Under the pieces are notes generated by a model, which did no database searches, had not been told where the DNA came from, and saw only the letters and a program-made list of their open reading frames with translations. A DNA stretch of 64,000 bases from Chloroflexota bacterium (GTDB lineage: Bacteria > Chloroflexota > Dehalococcoidia > Lucifugimonadales > UBA3495), in NCBI GenBank assembly GCA_009837355.1, contig VXTR01000068.1:62001-126000 (forward strand), written 5' to 3'. Each line of letters begins with the position of its first letter. Within the stretch, counting starts at the first letter, position 1. Both the position numbers and the translations under genes were made by a program. Shown here piece after piece: positions 17,322 to 26,222 of the stretch.

Positions 17322-17891
17322 TCAGAACTCGATGCCCGGCTGGGCCTTGATGCCGGCGTCATAGGGATGCTTGACTACGTTCATTTCGGTTACCAGGTCG
17401 GCGTACTCCACCAGCGCCGCCGGGGCGTGGCGTCCGGTGATGATAACGTGCTGCATCTCCGGCCTGGCCTTGAGAGTTTCCACCACGTCTTCGACGGGCA
17501 GCCAACCGTAGTGCATGGGGTAGGTGAACTCGTCGAGGATGACCAGGTCGTGTTCGCCGGAGGCGATGACCTCCTTGGCGTCTTCCCACAGGGCGCGGGC
17601 CAGGTCGGCGCTGGCTTCCAGGTCCTGGGAGCGCCAGGTGAACCCGTCGCCCATGGCGCGGACGGCTACGCCCATCTTCTGGGCGGCCCGCTGCTCGCCG
17701 AAGTTGGCCGTGGTGTGCTTGATGAACTGGAGCATAATCACCTTCATGTCCCGGCCCCAGGCGCGCATCAGCACGCCCATGGCGGCGGTGGTCTTGCCCT
17801 TGCCGTTGCCGGTGTTGACGATGACCAACCCCTTGTTGATGCGGGGGCCGCGCACGGACTGAGGCCCGTGGCGAGTTTCTTGCGTTGTCAT
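17322..17891 (-). CDS. cobO: Cob(I)yrinic acid a,c-diamide adenosyltransferase
   Basis: 189 aa, ATG after GGAG. The P-loop NTGNGKGKTTAAMG (residues 26-39), VIMLQFIK, and VILDEFTYPMHYGW identify the CobA/CobO family, which moves the adenosyl group of ATP onto Co(I) corrinoids. The N-terminal residues TTQETRHGP are polar and typical. It lies 25 bases after cobB on the same strand. The assignment is firm; corrinoid specificity (cobyrinate diamide or cobinamide) is not resolved. Confidence 0.92.
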   Translation of the reverse strand: MTTQETRHGPQSVRGPRINKGLVIVNTGNGKGKTTAAMGVLMRAWGRDMKVIMLQFIKHTTANFGEQRAAQKMGVAVRAMGDGFTWRSQDLEASADLARALWEDAKEVIASGEHDLVILDEFTYPMHYGWLPVEDVVETLKARPEMQHVIITGRHAPAALVEYADLVTEMNVVKHPYDAGIKAQPGIEF

Positions 17892-17916
17892 TCGGAGGTC
17901 TCCTTGTGAGAGGGGT

Positions 17917-19290
17917 TCATTTGCTGGCAGCGGCGGCGCAAGTATCGACTAATCGCCGGGCGAGACCGGGCCGGCTGCCCAGGTGCACGTGTACGTAGGA
18001 TGCCCACACGCTGCCCTTCCGAAAACCCTCGGGCCGTCCCGACTGGTTAACCACGCGGTAGGCGGCGGATTCCTCGCTGGGTGGCTCCTGTAGCACCGAC
18101 CAGTGGAACTCGTGGCCGCGCACCTGCTCGCCGGCGCACAACAGAGGGCCGGCGGCGCAGGCTTCAACTTCTCGATAGCCCAAGTGCAGCCGGCGTCCCT
18201 CCATTGAGGACACCACCGGGATCGCGCCGACCATGTTGAACTGCCGTCCGTCCAGGTCCGAAAGGCTGTCGCCCAGATACATCAGGCCGCCGCACTCGCC
18301 GTACACCGGCAGGCCGCGCTGAACTGCGGAGCGCATCGAACGCAGCATACCTTCGTTTTGAGCTAACTCACCGGCGAAAAGCTCCGGGAAACCGCCGCCA
18401 AGGTACACGCCGCCCACCCCGTCGGGTAGGGCTTCATCGTCCAGCGGGGAGAAGGGAATGACCTCAGCGCCCCATGCGGACAGCAAGTCCAGCGAGTCCT
18501 GGTAGTAGAAGGAAAACGCCCGGTCCTGCGCCACGGCGATGGCGGCTCGGGCCCTCTGCGGAGTGTCTGGAAATACCTGCGTCGCCGCGTTGATGGGCCC
18601 GCCGGCAGTGGCGGCGATGCGGATAATAGCGTCCAGGTCAACGGTCTGCTCGATCTGGGCGTTGAGGGTGTCGTACCACTGGTTGACGACAGTGCCCTCG
18701 ACGGTGGGAATCAGGCCCAGGTGTCGCTCGGGCTGCACCAGGTCGTCCCGGCGAGGCAGCCAGCCCACTACGGGCTGCCCGGTGGTGGCTTCAATCTGGG
18801 GCTGGCAAAACTCCAGGTGACGCTCGCTGCCGACGCCATTGAGGATTACGCCGGCGATGCGCAGGTCGGGGTCAAACTGCTGGTAGCCGTAAACCTCAGC
18901 GGCAACGCTGCGGGCGACCTTGCCGGCGTCGGCAATGAGAATCACCGGAGCGTCCAGCAGTTTGGCCAGTTCGGCGGTGGAGCCATCCTCGTCCAGCGAC
19001 GAATGGCCGTCGAAGACTCCCATCACGCCCTCGACCACGGCGATGTCGGCGGCGCCGGCGGCGCGGTGAAACAATTCGGTTACTACTGGGTGCGGCAGCA
19101 GCCAGGTGTCCAGGTTGCGGGAGGGCACGCCGCAGGCGATGGTGTGATAGGTAGGGTCGATGTAGTCGGGGCCGGCCTTGAACGGCTGCACCCGCAGGCC
19201 ACGGCGTGCCAGCGCGCCCATAACGCCGCTGGCGATGGTGGTCTTGCCCACGCCGGAACGCACGCCGGCGATTACGATGGCGGAGGTCAT
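17917..19290 (-). CDS. cobB: Cobyrinate a,c-diamide synthase
   Basis: 457 aa. N-terminal dethiobiotin-synthetase-like ATPase domain with P-loop GVRSGVGKTTIASGVMGAL (residues 9-27) and KAGPDYIDPTYH; C-terminal class I glutamine amidotransferase domain with the catalytic cysteine in GECGGLMYLG (near residue 332) and a late His in GHEFHWS. It amidates the a and c side chains of cobyrinate using glutamine and ATP. The start overlaps closely with the end of the preceding unknown gene (one base gap). Length is normal for CbiA/CobB. Confidence 0.93.
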   Translation of the reverse strand: MTSAIVIAGVRSGVGKTTIASGVMGALARRGLRVQPFKAGPDYIDPTYHTIACGVPSRNLDTWLLPHPVVTELFHRAAGAADIAVVEGVMGVFDGHSSLDEDGSTAELAKLLDAPVILIADAGKVARSVAAEVYGYQQFDPDLRIAGVILNGVGSERHLEFCQPQIEATTGQPVVGWLPRRDDLVQPERHLGLIPTVEGTVVNQWYDTLNAQIEQTVDLDAIIRIAATAGGPINAATQVFPDTPQRARAAIAVAQDRAFSFYYQDSLDLLSAWGAEVIPFSPLDDEALPDGVGGVYLGGGFPELFAGELAQNEGMLRSMRSAVQRGLPVYGECGGLMYLGDSLSDLDGRQFNMVGAIPVVSSMEGRRLHLGYREVEACAAGPLLCAGEQVRGHEFHWSVLQEPPSEESAAYRVVNQSGRPEGFRKGSVWASYVHVHLGSRPGLARRLVDTCAAAASK

Positions 19291-19291
19291 G

Positions 19292-19741
19292 CTACGGGTG
19301 CTCTCCGGCTGCCCCGAACTCGTCGGCGGACAGCGCGATTTTTGCCGGGTACTTGTCCAGCAGCGACATAAAGAAGTTGTGCCGAGGCGGATTGGTGGTG
19401 TCCTCGTCGGACTTGCGGAGGTAGATGCGCATGGCCGGGTTGCCGTCGCTGTCGCGCATCCACAGCTGGTAGGACGGGAGGCCCTGGTCGTTGGTGGTGT
19501 GGATGAACTCGGCTTCCCGAATCTTGGACATGTCCAAGTGCATATGAGTGCCGCCGGGGACCATCAAGGTGACGATGCGTCCGTCCGGCGTGAAACGCAG
19601 GTCGTCGAAGTCCATATAGACCTCGGCAGAGGCGGCGGTGCTCTCCAGCATGACCACCACCTCGTTGAACCCGATGCCGTCGGCGCCGTCGCGACATTCT
19701 TCCAGGATAGTGCGGAGAGTAGAGTGGGAAGGTTCAGGCAT
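19292..19741 (-). CDS. Unknown protein, first gene of the cobalamin operon
   Basis: 149 aa from the ATG at 19741, with GGAGAGG at good spacing; the frame is open upstream but overlaps the riboswitch expression platform. No firm family is recognised. The middle is beta-rich: VYMDFDDLRFTPDGRIVTL, GGTHMHLDMSKI and LWMRDSDGNPAMRIYL. This alternation faintly recalls ChuX/HutX-like heme-carrier proteins, with HMH as a possible metal or tetrapyrrole ligand, but that is a weak resemblance. It is the first gene after a B12 riboswitch and next to cobB, so a corrinoid or cobalt handling role is plausible inference. Confidence 0.75.
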   Translation of the reverse strand: MPEPSHSTLRTILEECRDGADGIGFNEVVVMLESTAASAEVYMDFDDLRFTPDGRIVTLMVPGGTHMHLDMSKIREAEFIHTTNDQGLPSYQLWMRDSDGNPAMRIYLRKSDEDTTNPPRHNFFMSLLDKYPAKIALSADEFGAAGEHP

Positions 19742-19923
19742 TGTGGGCACCTCTCCTGCTGGGCGTGGGGTTGTAGGTCCGATTTTGGTACGCTGAAGAA
19801 TTATAACAGCCGCCGAACATCTTAACGCTGTCGAGTTCGGTTCGGAATGCGCGCCCCGGAAGGTCGGTGGAGGAGGATACCGACCCGCCGGAGCAGCGCG
19901 GGAGAAGTCAGTCGTCGGGTCAA

Positions 19924-19957
19924 CAAAAAAACCCGATTGCACTTTCGCAATCGGGTT
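19924..19957 (-). terminator. Intrinsic terminator of the cobalamin riboswitch
   Basis: On the minus strand AACCCGATTGC pairs perfectly with GCAATCGGGTT (11 base pairs, 6-base loop) and is followed by seven T residues. It lies about 90 bases after the B12 box and before the first operon gene, the expected place for the expression platform of a transcription-terminating riboswitch. Confidence 0.88.
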
Positions 19958-20039
19958 GGGGTAGGCAACCGGAGGCAACGATTCTACGTTAAGGCCGGCC
20001 TGATCCGCCCACTCGTTCCACGAAGTGCAGCTAGAACAT

Positions 20040-20275
20040 GCCCGCTGGCAGGCCTCCTGGCTGATGGCTGATAGCGACGCTCCTCCGCCTTCCCATCCGC
20101 TTGGCAACGGACAGTGGCTTGCGTTCGCATCCAACGGATGCTATCGGGAGGGCGTCTCGCCAATTACAGTGGCGGGACCGCACCGGATTCACACCGGATT
20201 TCCTTTTCAGCGCGTTTGACGCCGTATCCAAACGGGGTATCAACGCGCCACCGGCAGGCATTTGGTGGATTCGGT
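20040..20275 (-). promoter_or_regulatory. Cobalamin (AdoCbl) riboswitch
   Basis: Minus-strand RNA with the conserved core: GGAAATCCGGTG (20203-20192), then GTGCGGTCCC and GCCACTG (20174-20168), and the B12 box AGCCAGGAGGCCTGCC (20062-20047). These are the consensus elements of cobalamin aptamers in correct order. The P1/P2 side begins near 20275. The terminator at 19924-19957 lies downstream and the first ORF starts at 19741, so high cobalamin should stop transcription of the biosynthetic operon. The gene-free stretch 19742-20361 is explained by this element, its promoter and its terminator. Confidence 0.95.
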
Positions 20276-20289
20276 TGTTAACGCGTGCT

Positions 20290-20318
20290 AGGTTAACAGG
20301 CCCGGTAGTCGCTGTCAA
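20290..20318 (-). promoter_or_regulatory. Promoter of the cobalamin operon
   Basis: TTGACA (20318-20313) and TAACCT (20295-20290) separated by 17 bases on the minus strand, placing the transcription start near 20283, just before the riboswitch aptamer. A second TTGACA lies 7 bases upstream. The -35 is perfect and the -10 weak. Confidence 0.6.
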
Positions 20319-20361
20319 ATGTCAAATCGGGACCAATTAAGCGGACGGGGGCTGTTTCGTC

Positions 20362-21372
20362 TCAGTATTCCAGCATCATGCGTTGCAGTTCGTCGTGGTC
20401 GGCGGTTAGCGTCAGGGCCAGCATTAGAAGGATACGGGCCTTCTTGGGATGCAGGTTGTCGGCGACGAGGTAGCCCTCCTCAACGAAACGCCGGGTTTGC
20501 ACCACCCGGCCCGTGCCGACGTGGGTCGCAATCACCACGGGCACGCCGGCGGCAACGGCGCGCTGCAGAGCCGCCATGAAGGTCGATGGCGATCCGCCGC
20601 TGCCCAGGCCCGCCGCCACGATACCACCCACGCCGTCGGCAACCAGCGCGTCAATTGCCGTGCCGCCGGCGCCGGCATAGGCATACGCGATGTCAACCCG
20701 TGGCAGTTCGGCAACGGCGGACACGTCAAACTCGGAGTCAACGGTGTGCCGTCGTTCCGGCCGGCGGTAGTACACCACCTGACCGTCGGAATCGGCGTAG
20801 CCCAGGAATCCCAAATGGCCGGACTGGAAGGTTTCCACCCGGTAGGAGTCGGTCTTCGTAACGTCCCTGGCGGCTTGGATTTCGTTGTTGAGCACGACCA
20901 ACGCGCCTCGCCCGGCCGATTGGGGAGCGGCGGCCACACGCACGGCGTCCAGCAGGTTGTTGTCGGCGTCGGTTCCCATGGCCGACGGCGGACGCATGGC
21001 TCCGGTTACCACTACCGGGCGCGGGTCGCGGACAGTGAGGTTCAGAAAGTAGGCGGTCTCTTCCAGCGTCGCCGTGCCATGGGTTACGGCCACGCCGCCC
21101 GCCCCGGCGTCGTCGGACAGTTGGGCGTTGATGCGCTTGGCCAGGGTGAGCCAATGGTGCGGGTACATCTCGGTGCTGCCCACGTTGACAACCTGCTCGG
21201 GTATGACCTCAGCCAAAGCTTTGGCCTCGGGCACGCGGGCGAGCATCTCGTCGATGGTCAGCTGCCGTCCGCTGTAGCTGTAGTTGGCGAAATCGGTGCG
21301 CGATTCGGCGAAGAAGGATATGGTGCCGCCGGTGCCGAAGAGATACACGCGGGGGAGTTGGTCGTATGTCAT
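20362..21372 (-). CDS. ansA: L-asparaginase (type I/II family)
   Basis: 336 aa, ATG after AGAGGACC. The first catalytic threonine lies in the N-terminal FGTGGTISF (residues 12-20) and the second motif is VTHGTATLEETAYFL (near residue 98), followed by VVVTGAMRP and DNNLLDAV. All are asparaginase/glutaminase signatures. No signal peptide is evident, which favours a cytoplasmic enzyme releasing ammonia from asparagine. It is divergent from ftsH across 133 bases. Substrate preference between asparagine and glutamine is not predictable. Confidence 0.9.
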   Translation of the reverse strand: MTYDQLPRVYLFGTGGTISFFAESRTDFANYSYSGRQLTIDEMLARVPEAKALAEVIPEQVVNVGSTEMYPHHWLTLAKRINAQLSDDAGAGGVAVTHGTATLEETAYFLNLTVRDPRPVVVTGAMRPPSAMGTDADNNLLDAVRVAAAPQSAGRGALVVLNNEIQAARDVTKTDSYRVETFQSGHLGFLGYADSDGQVVYYRRPERRHTVDSEFDVSAVAELPRVDIAYAYAGAGGTAIDALVADGVGGIVAAGLGSGGSPSTFMAALQRAVAAGVPVVIATHVGTGRVVQTRRFVEEGYLVADNLHPKKARILLMLALTLTADHDELQRMMLEY

Positions 21373-21404
21373 GTTAGGTCCTCTTTAAGTGCGCGGTAGC
21401 CGTT

Positions 21405-21433
21405 TTGCAATTTTGGCGTGTCGCCGGTAATAT
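21405..21433 (+). promoter_or_regulatory. Candidate ftsH promoter
   Basis: TTGCAA (21405-21410) and TAATAT (21428-21433) with a 17-base spacer, about 70 bases upstream of the ftsH start. Each hexamer matches four of six consensus positions, so this is a reasonable but unproven promoter. Confidence 0.4.
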
Positions 21434-21505
21434 AGTAACCGAACTCCCGGCCGGCCCGCTGCGCAGCGGCCAACGTAGCCGAAACACCCACCATGCAGGG
21501 GAGCT

Positions 21506-23503
21506 ATGACCAATAATCGCTGGGTTCGCAACAGCCTGATTTACCTCCTGATTATCATCGGGGTCATCGTCATTTTCTATACGCTGATTCCCAGCTTCGG
21601 GAGCAGCGAGCAGATGTCCCTGAAGCAGGTGCTCGACCAGTCCCGCGGCGGCCAAATCAAGCAGATTATCGTGGATGGCGAAAAGCTCACCGTCATCCCG
21701 ACCACCGGGACCGGCGGTGAGATGGTGAAGTACACCAGCCGGATCGGTAAGAACACCGACCTCATCCAACTGCTTTCGGACCACGGCGCTCTGTCGGGGC
21801 CGACGTCGCCCGACGTGGAGTACAAGGGCTCCAGCGGCTTCGGCAGCGTGTTCGGGATACTCCTCAACTTCCTGCCCCTGATTTTCTTCGGCGGCCTGAT
21901 CCTGCTGATGATGCGCCAGGCCCAAGGCTCCAACAACCAGACCATGAGCTTTGGCCGGAGCCGGGCCCGGATGATGCCCTTCAATCGCCCGTCGGTAACG
22001 TTCAATGACGTGGCCGGCGTTGACGAGGCCAAGGCCGAGCTTGAGGAAGTGGTTGACTTCCTGAAATACCCTGAGCGGTTCCTGCAATTGGGCGCGCGCA
22101 TCCCCAAGGGCGTGCTGCTGGTCGGGCCGCCGGGCACGGGCAAGACGCTGCTGGCCCGCGCCGTCGCCGGCGAGGCCGGCGTACCCTTCTTCCATATCTC
22201 CGGCAGCGAGTTCGTCGAAATGTTCGTCGGCGTGGGCGCGGCACGGGTGCGCGACCTGTTCGAGCAGGCCAAGCGCAACGCTCCGTGCATCATGTTCGTT
22301 GACGAAATCGACGCCGTAGGCCGGCATCGTGGCGCGGGGCTAGGCGGCGGCCACGACGAACGCGAGCAGACGTTGAACCAGATCCTGGTGGAAATGGACG
22401 GCTTTGAGACCAACACCAACATCATCGTCATCGCCGCCACCAACCGGCCCGACATCCTGGACCCAGCCCTGCTGCGTCCAGGACGCTTTGACCGTCGGGT
22501 TACCCTGGACCTGCCCGACGTAACCGGACGGGCGGCGATTCTGGACGTGCACGTCGCCGGCAAACCCCTCGCCAAGGAAATCAAGATTGACGTACTGGCC
22601 CGGGAGACTCCAGGTTTCAGCGGCGCTGACCTCTCAAACCTGGTGAACGAAGCCGCCCTGCTCGCGGCCCGCAAGAACCAGTCCAACATCTTCATGCAGG
22701 ACTTTGAGGAAGCCATCGAGCGGGTTATCGCCGGTCCGGAGCGCAAGAGCCGGGTCATCAACCAGCGCGAAAAGGAGATGACTGCCTATCACGAGGCCGG
22801 GCACGCGCTGGTGGCCTGGCAGCTCCCCCACGCCGACCGGGTGCATAAAATCAGCATCGTTTCCCGCGGCAACATGGGCGGACACACTACCTTGCTGCCC
22901 GAGGAGGACCGCTACCTTTGGACCAAGAACCAGTTCCAGGATATGCTCGCCGTGATGATGGGTGGGCGCGTCGCCGAGGAGCTGATTTTTGACGAAGTTA
23001 CCACCGGCGCCAGCAACGACATCGAGCGGGCCACCAAGACCGCCCTGGGCATGGTGAAACGCTACGGTATGTCGCCCAGCCTGGGACCGCGCACTTTCGG
23101 CAAGCGCGAAGAGCTCGTTTTCCTGGGTCGAGAACTGAACGAGGAACGCGACTACGGCGACAAGATTGCCGAAGAGATTGACGTTGAAGTTCGGCACCTT
23201 ATCCACAGCGCTTACCGCCAGGCCCAGGAAGTGCTGATTGACTACAAGCCCAAGCTGGTGCAGGTTGCCGAGTACCTGATTGAGCACGAGGCCATATCTG
23301 GCGACGCGCTGGTGCAGTTGTTCAACGACGACTTGCCCGGGGAGGAACCGGAACCGGCAATTCCAACGCCGGCCCCGCAATCGCCCTACGCGCCGCCGGC
23401 TCCACCGGCCAACCAGGGCGACCCGCTGACCAATCCGGCGCCGTCATTCGCCAGCTCTGAAACCAGTGACCCGATACCGGGCGCTGCGGCGGGCGACGAC
23501 TGA
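21506..23503 (+). CDS. ftsH: ATP-dependent zinc metalloprotease FtsH
   Basis: 665 aa, ATG after GGGGAG. Two transmembrane segments (about residues 9-29 and 116-137) frame a small extracytoplasmic domain. The AAA domain has Walker A GPPGTGKT at 207-214, Walker B IMFVDEID near 262-269 and the arginine-finger region RPGRFDRR. The protease has HEAGH at 429-433 as zinc site with the third ligand Asp further on. The C-terminal 50 residues are Pro-rich and low complexity. It degrades damaged or unassembled membrane proteins. The hflK and hflC genes downstream encode its known modulators. Confidence 0.96.
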   Translation: MTNNRWVRNSLIYLLIIIGVIVIFYTLIPSFGSSEQMSLKQVLDQSRGGQIKQIIVDGEKLTVIPTTGTGGEMVKYTSRIGKNTDLIQLLSDHGALSGPTSPDVEYKGSSGFGSVFGILLNFLPLIFFGGLILLMMRQAQGSNNQTMSFGRSRARMMPFNRPSVTFNDVAGVDEAKAELEEVVDFLKYPERFLQLGARIPKGVLLVGPPGTGKTLLARAVAGEAGVPFFHISGSEFVEMFVGVGAARVRDLFEQAKRNAPCIMFVDEIDAVGRHRGAGLGGGHDEREQTLNQILVEMDGFETNTNIIVIAATNRPDILDPALLRPGRFDRRVTLDLPDVTGRAAILDVHVAGKPLAKEIKIDVLARETPGFSGADLSNLVNEAALLAARKNQSNIFMQDFEEAIERVIAGPERKSRVINQREKEMTAYHEAGHALVAWQLPHADRVHKISIVSRGNMGGHTTLLPEEDRYLWTKNQFQDMLAVMMGGRVAEELIFDEVTTGASNDIERATKTALGMVKRYGMSPSLGPRTFGKREELVFLGRELNEERDYGDKIAEEIDVEVRHLIHSAYRQAQEVLIDYKPKLVQVAEYLIEHEAISGDALVQLFNDDLPGEEPEPAIPTPAPQSPYAPPAPPANQGDPLTNPAPSFASSETSDPIPGAAAGDD

Positions 23504-23555
23504 CCGGCCGGTGCGGCCGAGTTCCGAAAGCAAGGGCCGGCTTTGGATCCCGCCC

Positions 23556-23870
23556 CTAATTTTCGCTGTCGTCGGCGTCCGATTCCAGGGGCAGGCTACG
23601 GTAGTAGAGGCCCCATTGGTACATCAGGTTCTCCACCCGCGGGTCCTTCAGTGCGACAACCTCGCGGAAGAATCCGGCTAAGGCGTGTGCCGGACGCAAT
23701 TCGTCCGTGCAAACCCAACTGCGCTCGCTGGGAACGACATATATCAGACCACTCTGGTGGGGGCAGGTAACCTGGACGCGGGCCATATCGTTACCGGTTT
23801 TCACCGTAATGCCCTGGGGCTGGCTCCCCGGCCCGGCGACGTTTGACGAAAGTTGTAGCGGCGTAGTCAT
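23556..23870 (-). CDS. Hypothetical protein between ftsH and hflK
   Basis: 104 aa on the strand opposite to its neighbours. No family is recognised. It has a single CPHQSG and one further Cys (WVCTDEL), and an acidic C-terminal tail. A ribosome site (AGGA about 11 bases upstream) is weak. Codon use is ordinary for the window and no other ORF covers the stretch, so it is probably real, but function is unknown. Confidence 0.55.
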   Translation of the reverse strand: MTTPLQLSSNVAGPGSQPQGITVKTGNDMARVQVTCPHQSGLIYVVPSERSWVCTDELRPAHALAGFFREVVALKDPRVENLMYQWGLYYRSLPLESDADDSEN

Positions 23871-24027
23871 AGCAGCATCGTCCTGTAAGTGGCAATGGAT
23901 TCCCGGTCGGGATTATAAACCATCGCCGCGGTGATGGTGTTATACTGTTGCGGTTGCGATTTTTCGCAGCCTCAATCGGCAGTAGGAAATTCGACTGTCC
24001 ACTCACCCTAACGAGAGGAACGCATCC

Positions 24028-25122
24028 ATGTTTTCACCCGGCGGCGGGCAGCAACAGCCACCTCGGCAGCCCGAATTCGATTTTGACCAGATACTCGGTC
24101 GTGTCCGCGGACTTTTTGGCGGTAGCGGCGGCCGCTTCGGCGGCGGGAACCTGGGCATCATCATTGCGGCGGTAGTCGCGCTGATTATCATCATCTGGGC
24201 GGCTACTGGGGTTTACACCATCAGCCCAGGTGAAAATGCCGCCCTGCGTCTGTTTGGCGCGGTGCAGGGTGACCCGGTGGCCGAGGAAGGTTTGCACTGG
24301 TGGTGGCCTTCGCCGGTGGGCAAGAAGGACGTGGTGCTTGTGACCGAAACTCGCCGGATGGAGTTGGGGTTCCGCTCTAACGACGCTGCCGTGAACACCC
24401 CCTTCCTGGAAGAGGCGCTGATGATTTCCGGTGACCTCAACATCGTCGACGTGCAAATGGTGGTTCAGTACCGCATCAACAACCTGAACGATTTCCTGTT
24501 CAACGTTGACGATCCCGGGGAAACCACCCGCCTGATACCGGAAGGACAGCCCGACGGCCGGACGCTGAAAGACGGAGCCGAAGCGGCCCTGCGCCTGGTG
24601 GTTGGCCAGCGTTCCATCGACGACGTGCTGGTCCGAGGTCGTGAGCAAGTGGAAACCGACACGCGTGCGCGCCTGCAAGCGATTATGGACAGCTACGTAG
24701 CCGGCATCGAAGTGATTTCGGTCCAACTGCAGGACGTGAAGGCTCCGGAAGAAGTGCGGGACGCCTTCGACGACGTGCTGAGAGGCCGCCAGGAGCGGGA
24801 AACCCGTATCAACCAGGCCCTGGCCTACGAAGCCGACGTGATTCCCCGGGCCAGGGGTGACGCTCAGCGCATCATTGAAGATGCAGAGGCGTTCCGGCAG
24901 GCCCGTATTGAGACCGCCCAGGGTGAAGCGCAGCGCTTTGAAGCGGTGCTCGACGAGTACGAAAGCTCGCCGGAAGTTACCCGCCAGCGGCTTTACCTGG
25001 AAGCCTTGGAGCAGTTCCTGCCCAACGTGTCCAAAATCATCGTTGACCCCGAATCCGAATCAGTGCTGGTTCTGGGACAGGACGGCAATATCATACCGGC
25101 CCCCATCGGCCCCAGCCCGTAG
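24028..25122 (+). CDS. hflK: FtsH modulator HflK (SPFH/prohibitin family)
   Basis: 364 aa, ATG after GAGAGGAACG. A Gly/Gln-rich N-terminus is followed by one membrane helix at residues 42-60, then the SPFH domain with VYTISPGENAALRLFG and IVDVQMVVQYRI, and a long Arg/Glu-rich coiled-coil region (about 245-300). HflK assembles with HflC into a large membrane-bound cage around FtsH and limits its access to substrates. The gene pair hflK-hflC is 68 bases apart. Assignment firm. Confidence 0.93.
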   Translation: MFSPGGGQQQPPRQPEFDFDQILGRVRGLFGGSGGRFGGGNLGIIIAAVVALIIIIWAATGVYTISPGENAALRLFGAVQGDPVAEEGLHWWWPSPVGKKDVVLVTETRRMELGFRSNDAAVNTPFLEEALMISGDLNIVDVQMVVQYRINNLNDFLFNVDDPGETTRLIPEGQPDGRTLKDGAEAALRLVVGQRSIDDVLVRGREQVETDTRARLQAIMDSYVAGIEVISVQLQDVKAPEEVRDAFDDVLRGRQERETRINQALAYEADVIPRARGDAQRIIEDAEAFRQARIETAQGEAQRFEAVLDEYESSPEVTRQRLYLEALEQFLPNVSKIIVDPESESVLVLGQDGNIIPAPIGPSP

Positions 25123-25190
25123 CCTTTCCGGTTGCGAGAAGTCAAGCAGGTTGACAATTTGACCGTCCCACCAGTCCGGAGAATCCTCCA

Positions 25191-26165
25191 ATGCGAAATC
25201 TAATCATCATTGCTATTGTCATCATCGTCGGGTTGGTGCTGCTGCGCCAGTCGCTGTACGTGGTTGACGTTACCGAACAGGTCATCATCCTCCGCTTCGG
25301 TGAGGTGGTGAAAACCCGTCTGGCTCCGGGCCTGGACGTGAAAGCGCCCTTTGTCGATACCGTGGTGCGTTTGGACAAGCGCGTACTGCGGATTGACGCC
25401 CCGCCGGTGTCAATGCCCGACCAGGACAAGGAAAACCTGGTGATTGACATTTATGCCCGCTATCGCATCACCGACCCGGTGCAATTCCGCAAGACCTTGC
25501 AAACCGAAGGCAACGCCCGCAGCCGCCTTGGCGACATCGTAACTTCCACCCTGCGCGACCGGGTCGCCCTGCGCGACCGCACCGACATCATCGGCGCCAG
25601 GCCCCTGGTTGACGAATTTGGCGTCCCGGTTGTTGACGATGAAGGCCTCCCGTTGGTTGAGGCTCAGGAAACCCGTACCGAGATTCTTGACGAAGTGCTT
25701 TTGGAAGTGCAGCGAATCACCGGAGACAACCCCGACACCACACAGCGGGAGGACTTCGGCGTCAGGATGATTGACGTTCGCATCAAGCGGGCAGACTTCC
25801 CCGAAGCGGTTACCGCCTCGATTTACACCAGGATGCGGGCCGAGCGTAACCGTATCGCCGCCGGCTTCCGCGCCGAAGGTGAAGAGGAAGACCGCAAAAT
25901 TCGCGCCGCCACGGACCGGGACCGGGACATTATTCTGGCCGAAGCCCAGCAGCAGTCCAACCGCATACGCGGTGAAGGTGAAGCGGAAGCCATCAGCCTC
26001 CTGGCCGGCGCTCTGAACCGGGACCCTGAGCTGTTCGCGTTCCTGCGCAGCCTGGAAGCGTACCAGCGGATTATCCAGGGACAGGACACCATCATCCTGT
26101 CGTCGGACTCGCCGCTGTTTGATTACCTGGCGGCGCCAACTGCGCCAGCCCGGTCGGGCAACTAG
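25191..26165 (+). CDS. hflC: FtsH modulator HflC (SPFH/prohibitin family)
   Basis: 324 aa, ATG after GGAGAATCC. A membrane anchor covers residues 3-19, then the SPFH domain (VVDVTEQVIILRFGEVV, KENLVIDIYARYRI) and the ADFPEAVTASIYTRMRAERNR segment leading into the coiled coil, which is diagnostic of HflC. It pairs with HflK. An insert FGVPVVDDEGLPLVEAQETR (about 142-161) is longer than in the E. coli protein. Operon with hflK; followed by a long hairpin that may end transcription. Confidence 0.93.
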   Translation: MRNLIIIAIVIIVGLVLLRQSLYVVDVTEQVIILRFGEVVKTRLAPGLDVKAPFVDTVVRLDKRVLRIDAPPVSMPDQDKENLVIDIYARYRITDPVQFRKTLQTEGNARSRLGDIVTSTLRDRVALRDRTDIIGARPLVDEFGVPVVDDEGLPLVEAQETRTEILDEVLLEVQRITGDNPDTTQREDFGVRMIDVRIKRADFPEAVTASIYTRMRAERNRIAAGFRAEGEEEDRKIRAATDRDRDIILAEAQQQSNRIRGEGEAEAISLLAGALNRDPELFAFLRSLEAYQRIIQGQDTIILSSDSPLFDYLAAPTAPARSGN

Positions 26166-26167
26166 GG

Positions 26168-26210
26168 CAAACGCTTGGGGGCGGGTCAGCGACCCGCCCC
26201 CAAGCGTTTG
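26168..26210. terminator. Long perfect hairpin between hflC and the aldolase gene
   Basis: Arms 26168-26187 and 26191-26210 are perfectly complementary over 20 bases (CAAACGCTTGGGGGCGGGTC) with a 3-base loop AGC. It sits between two convergent genes with stops 2 and 12 bases away. There is no T-tract on either side, so it may work as a bidirectional, Rho-type or RNA-processing barrier rather than a classic terminator. Confidence 0.65.
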
Positions 26211-26222
26211 ACGATACATCGT

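Noticed and set aside
19742-20134. N-terminal extension of the 149 aa protein into the riboswitch region
   Set aside because: It would cover the terminator and B12 box; the ATG at 19741 has a proper ribosome site.
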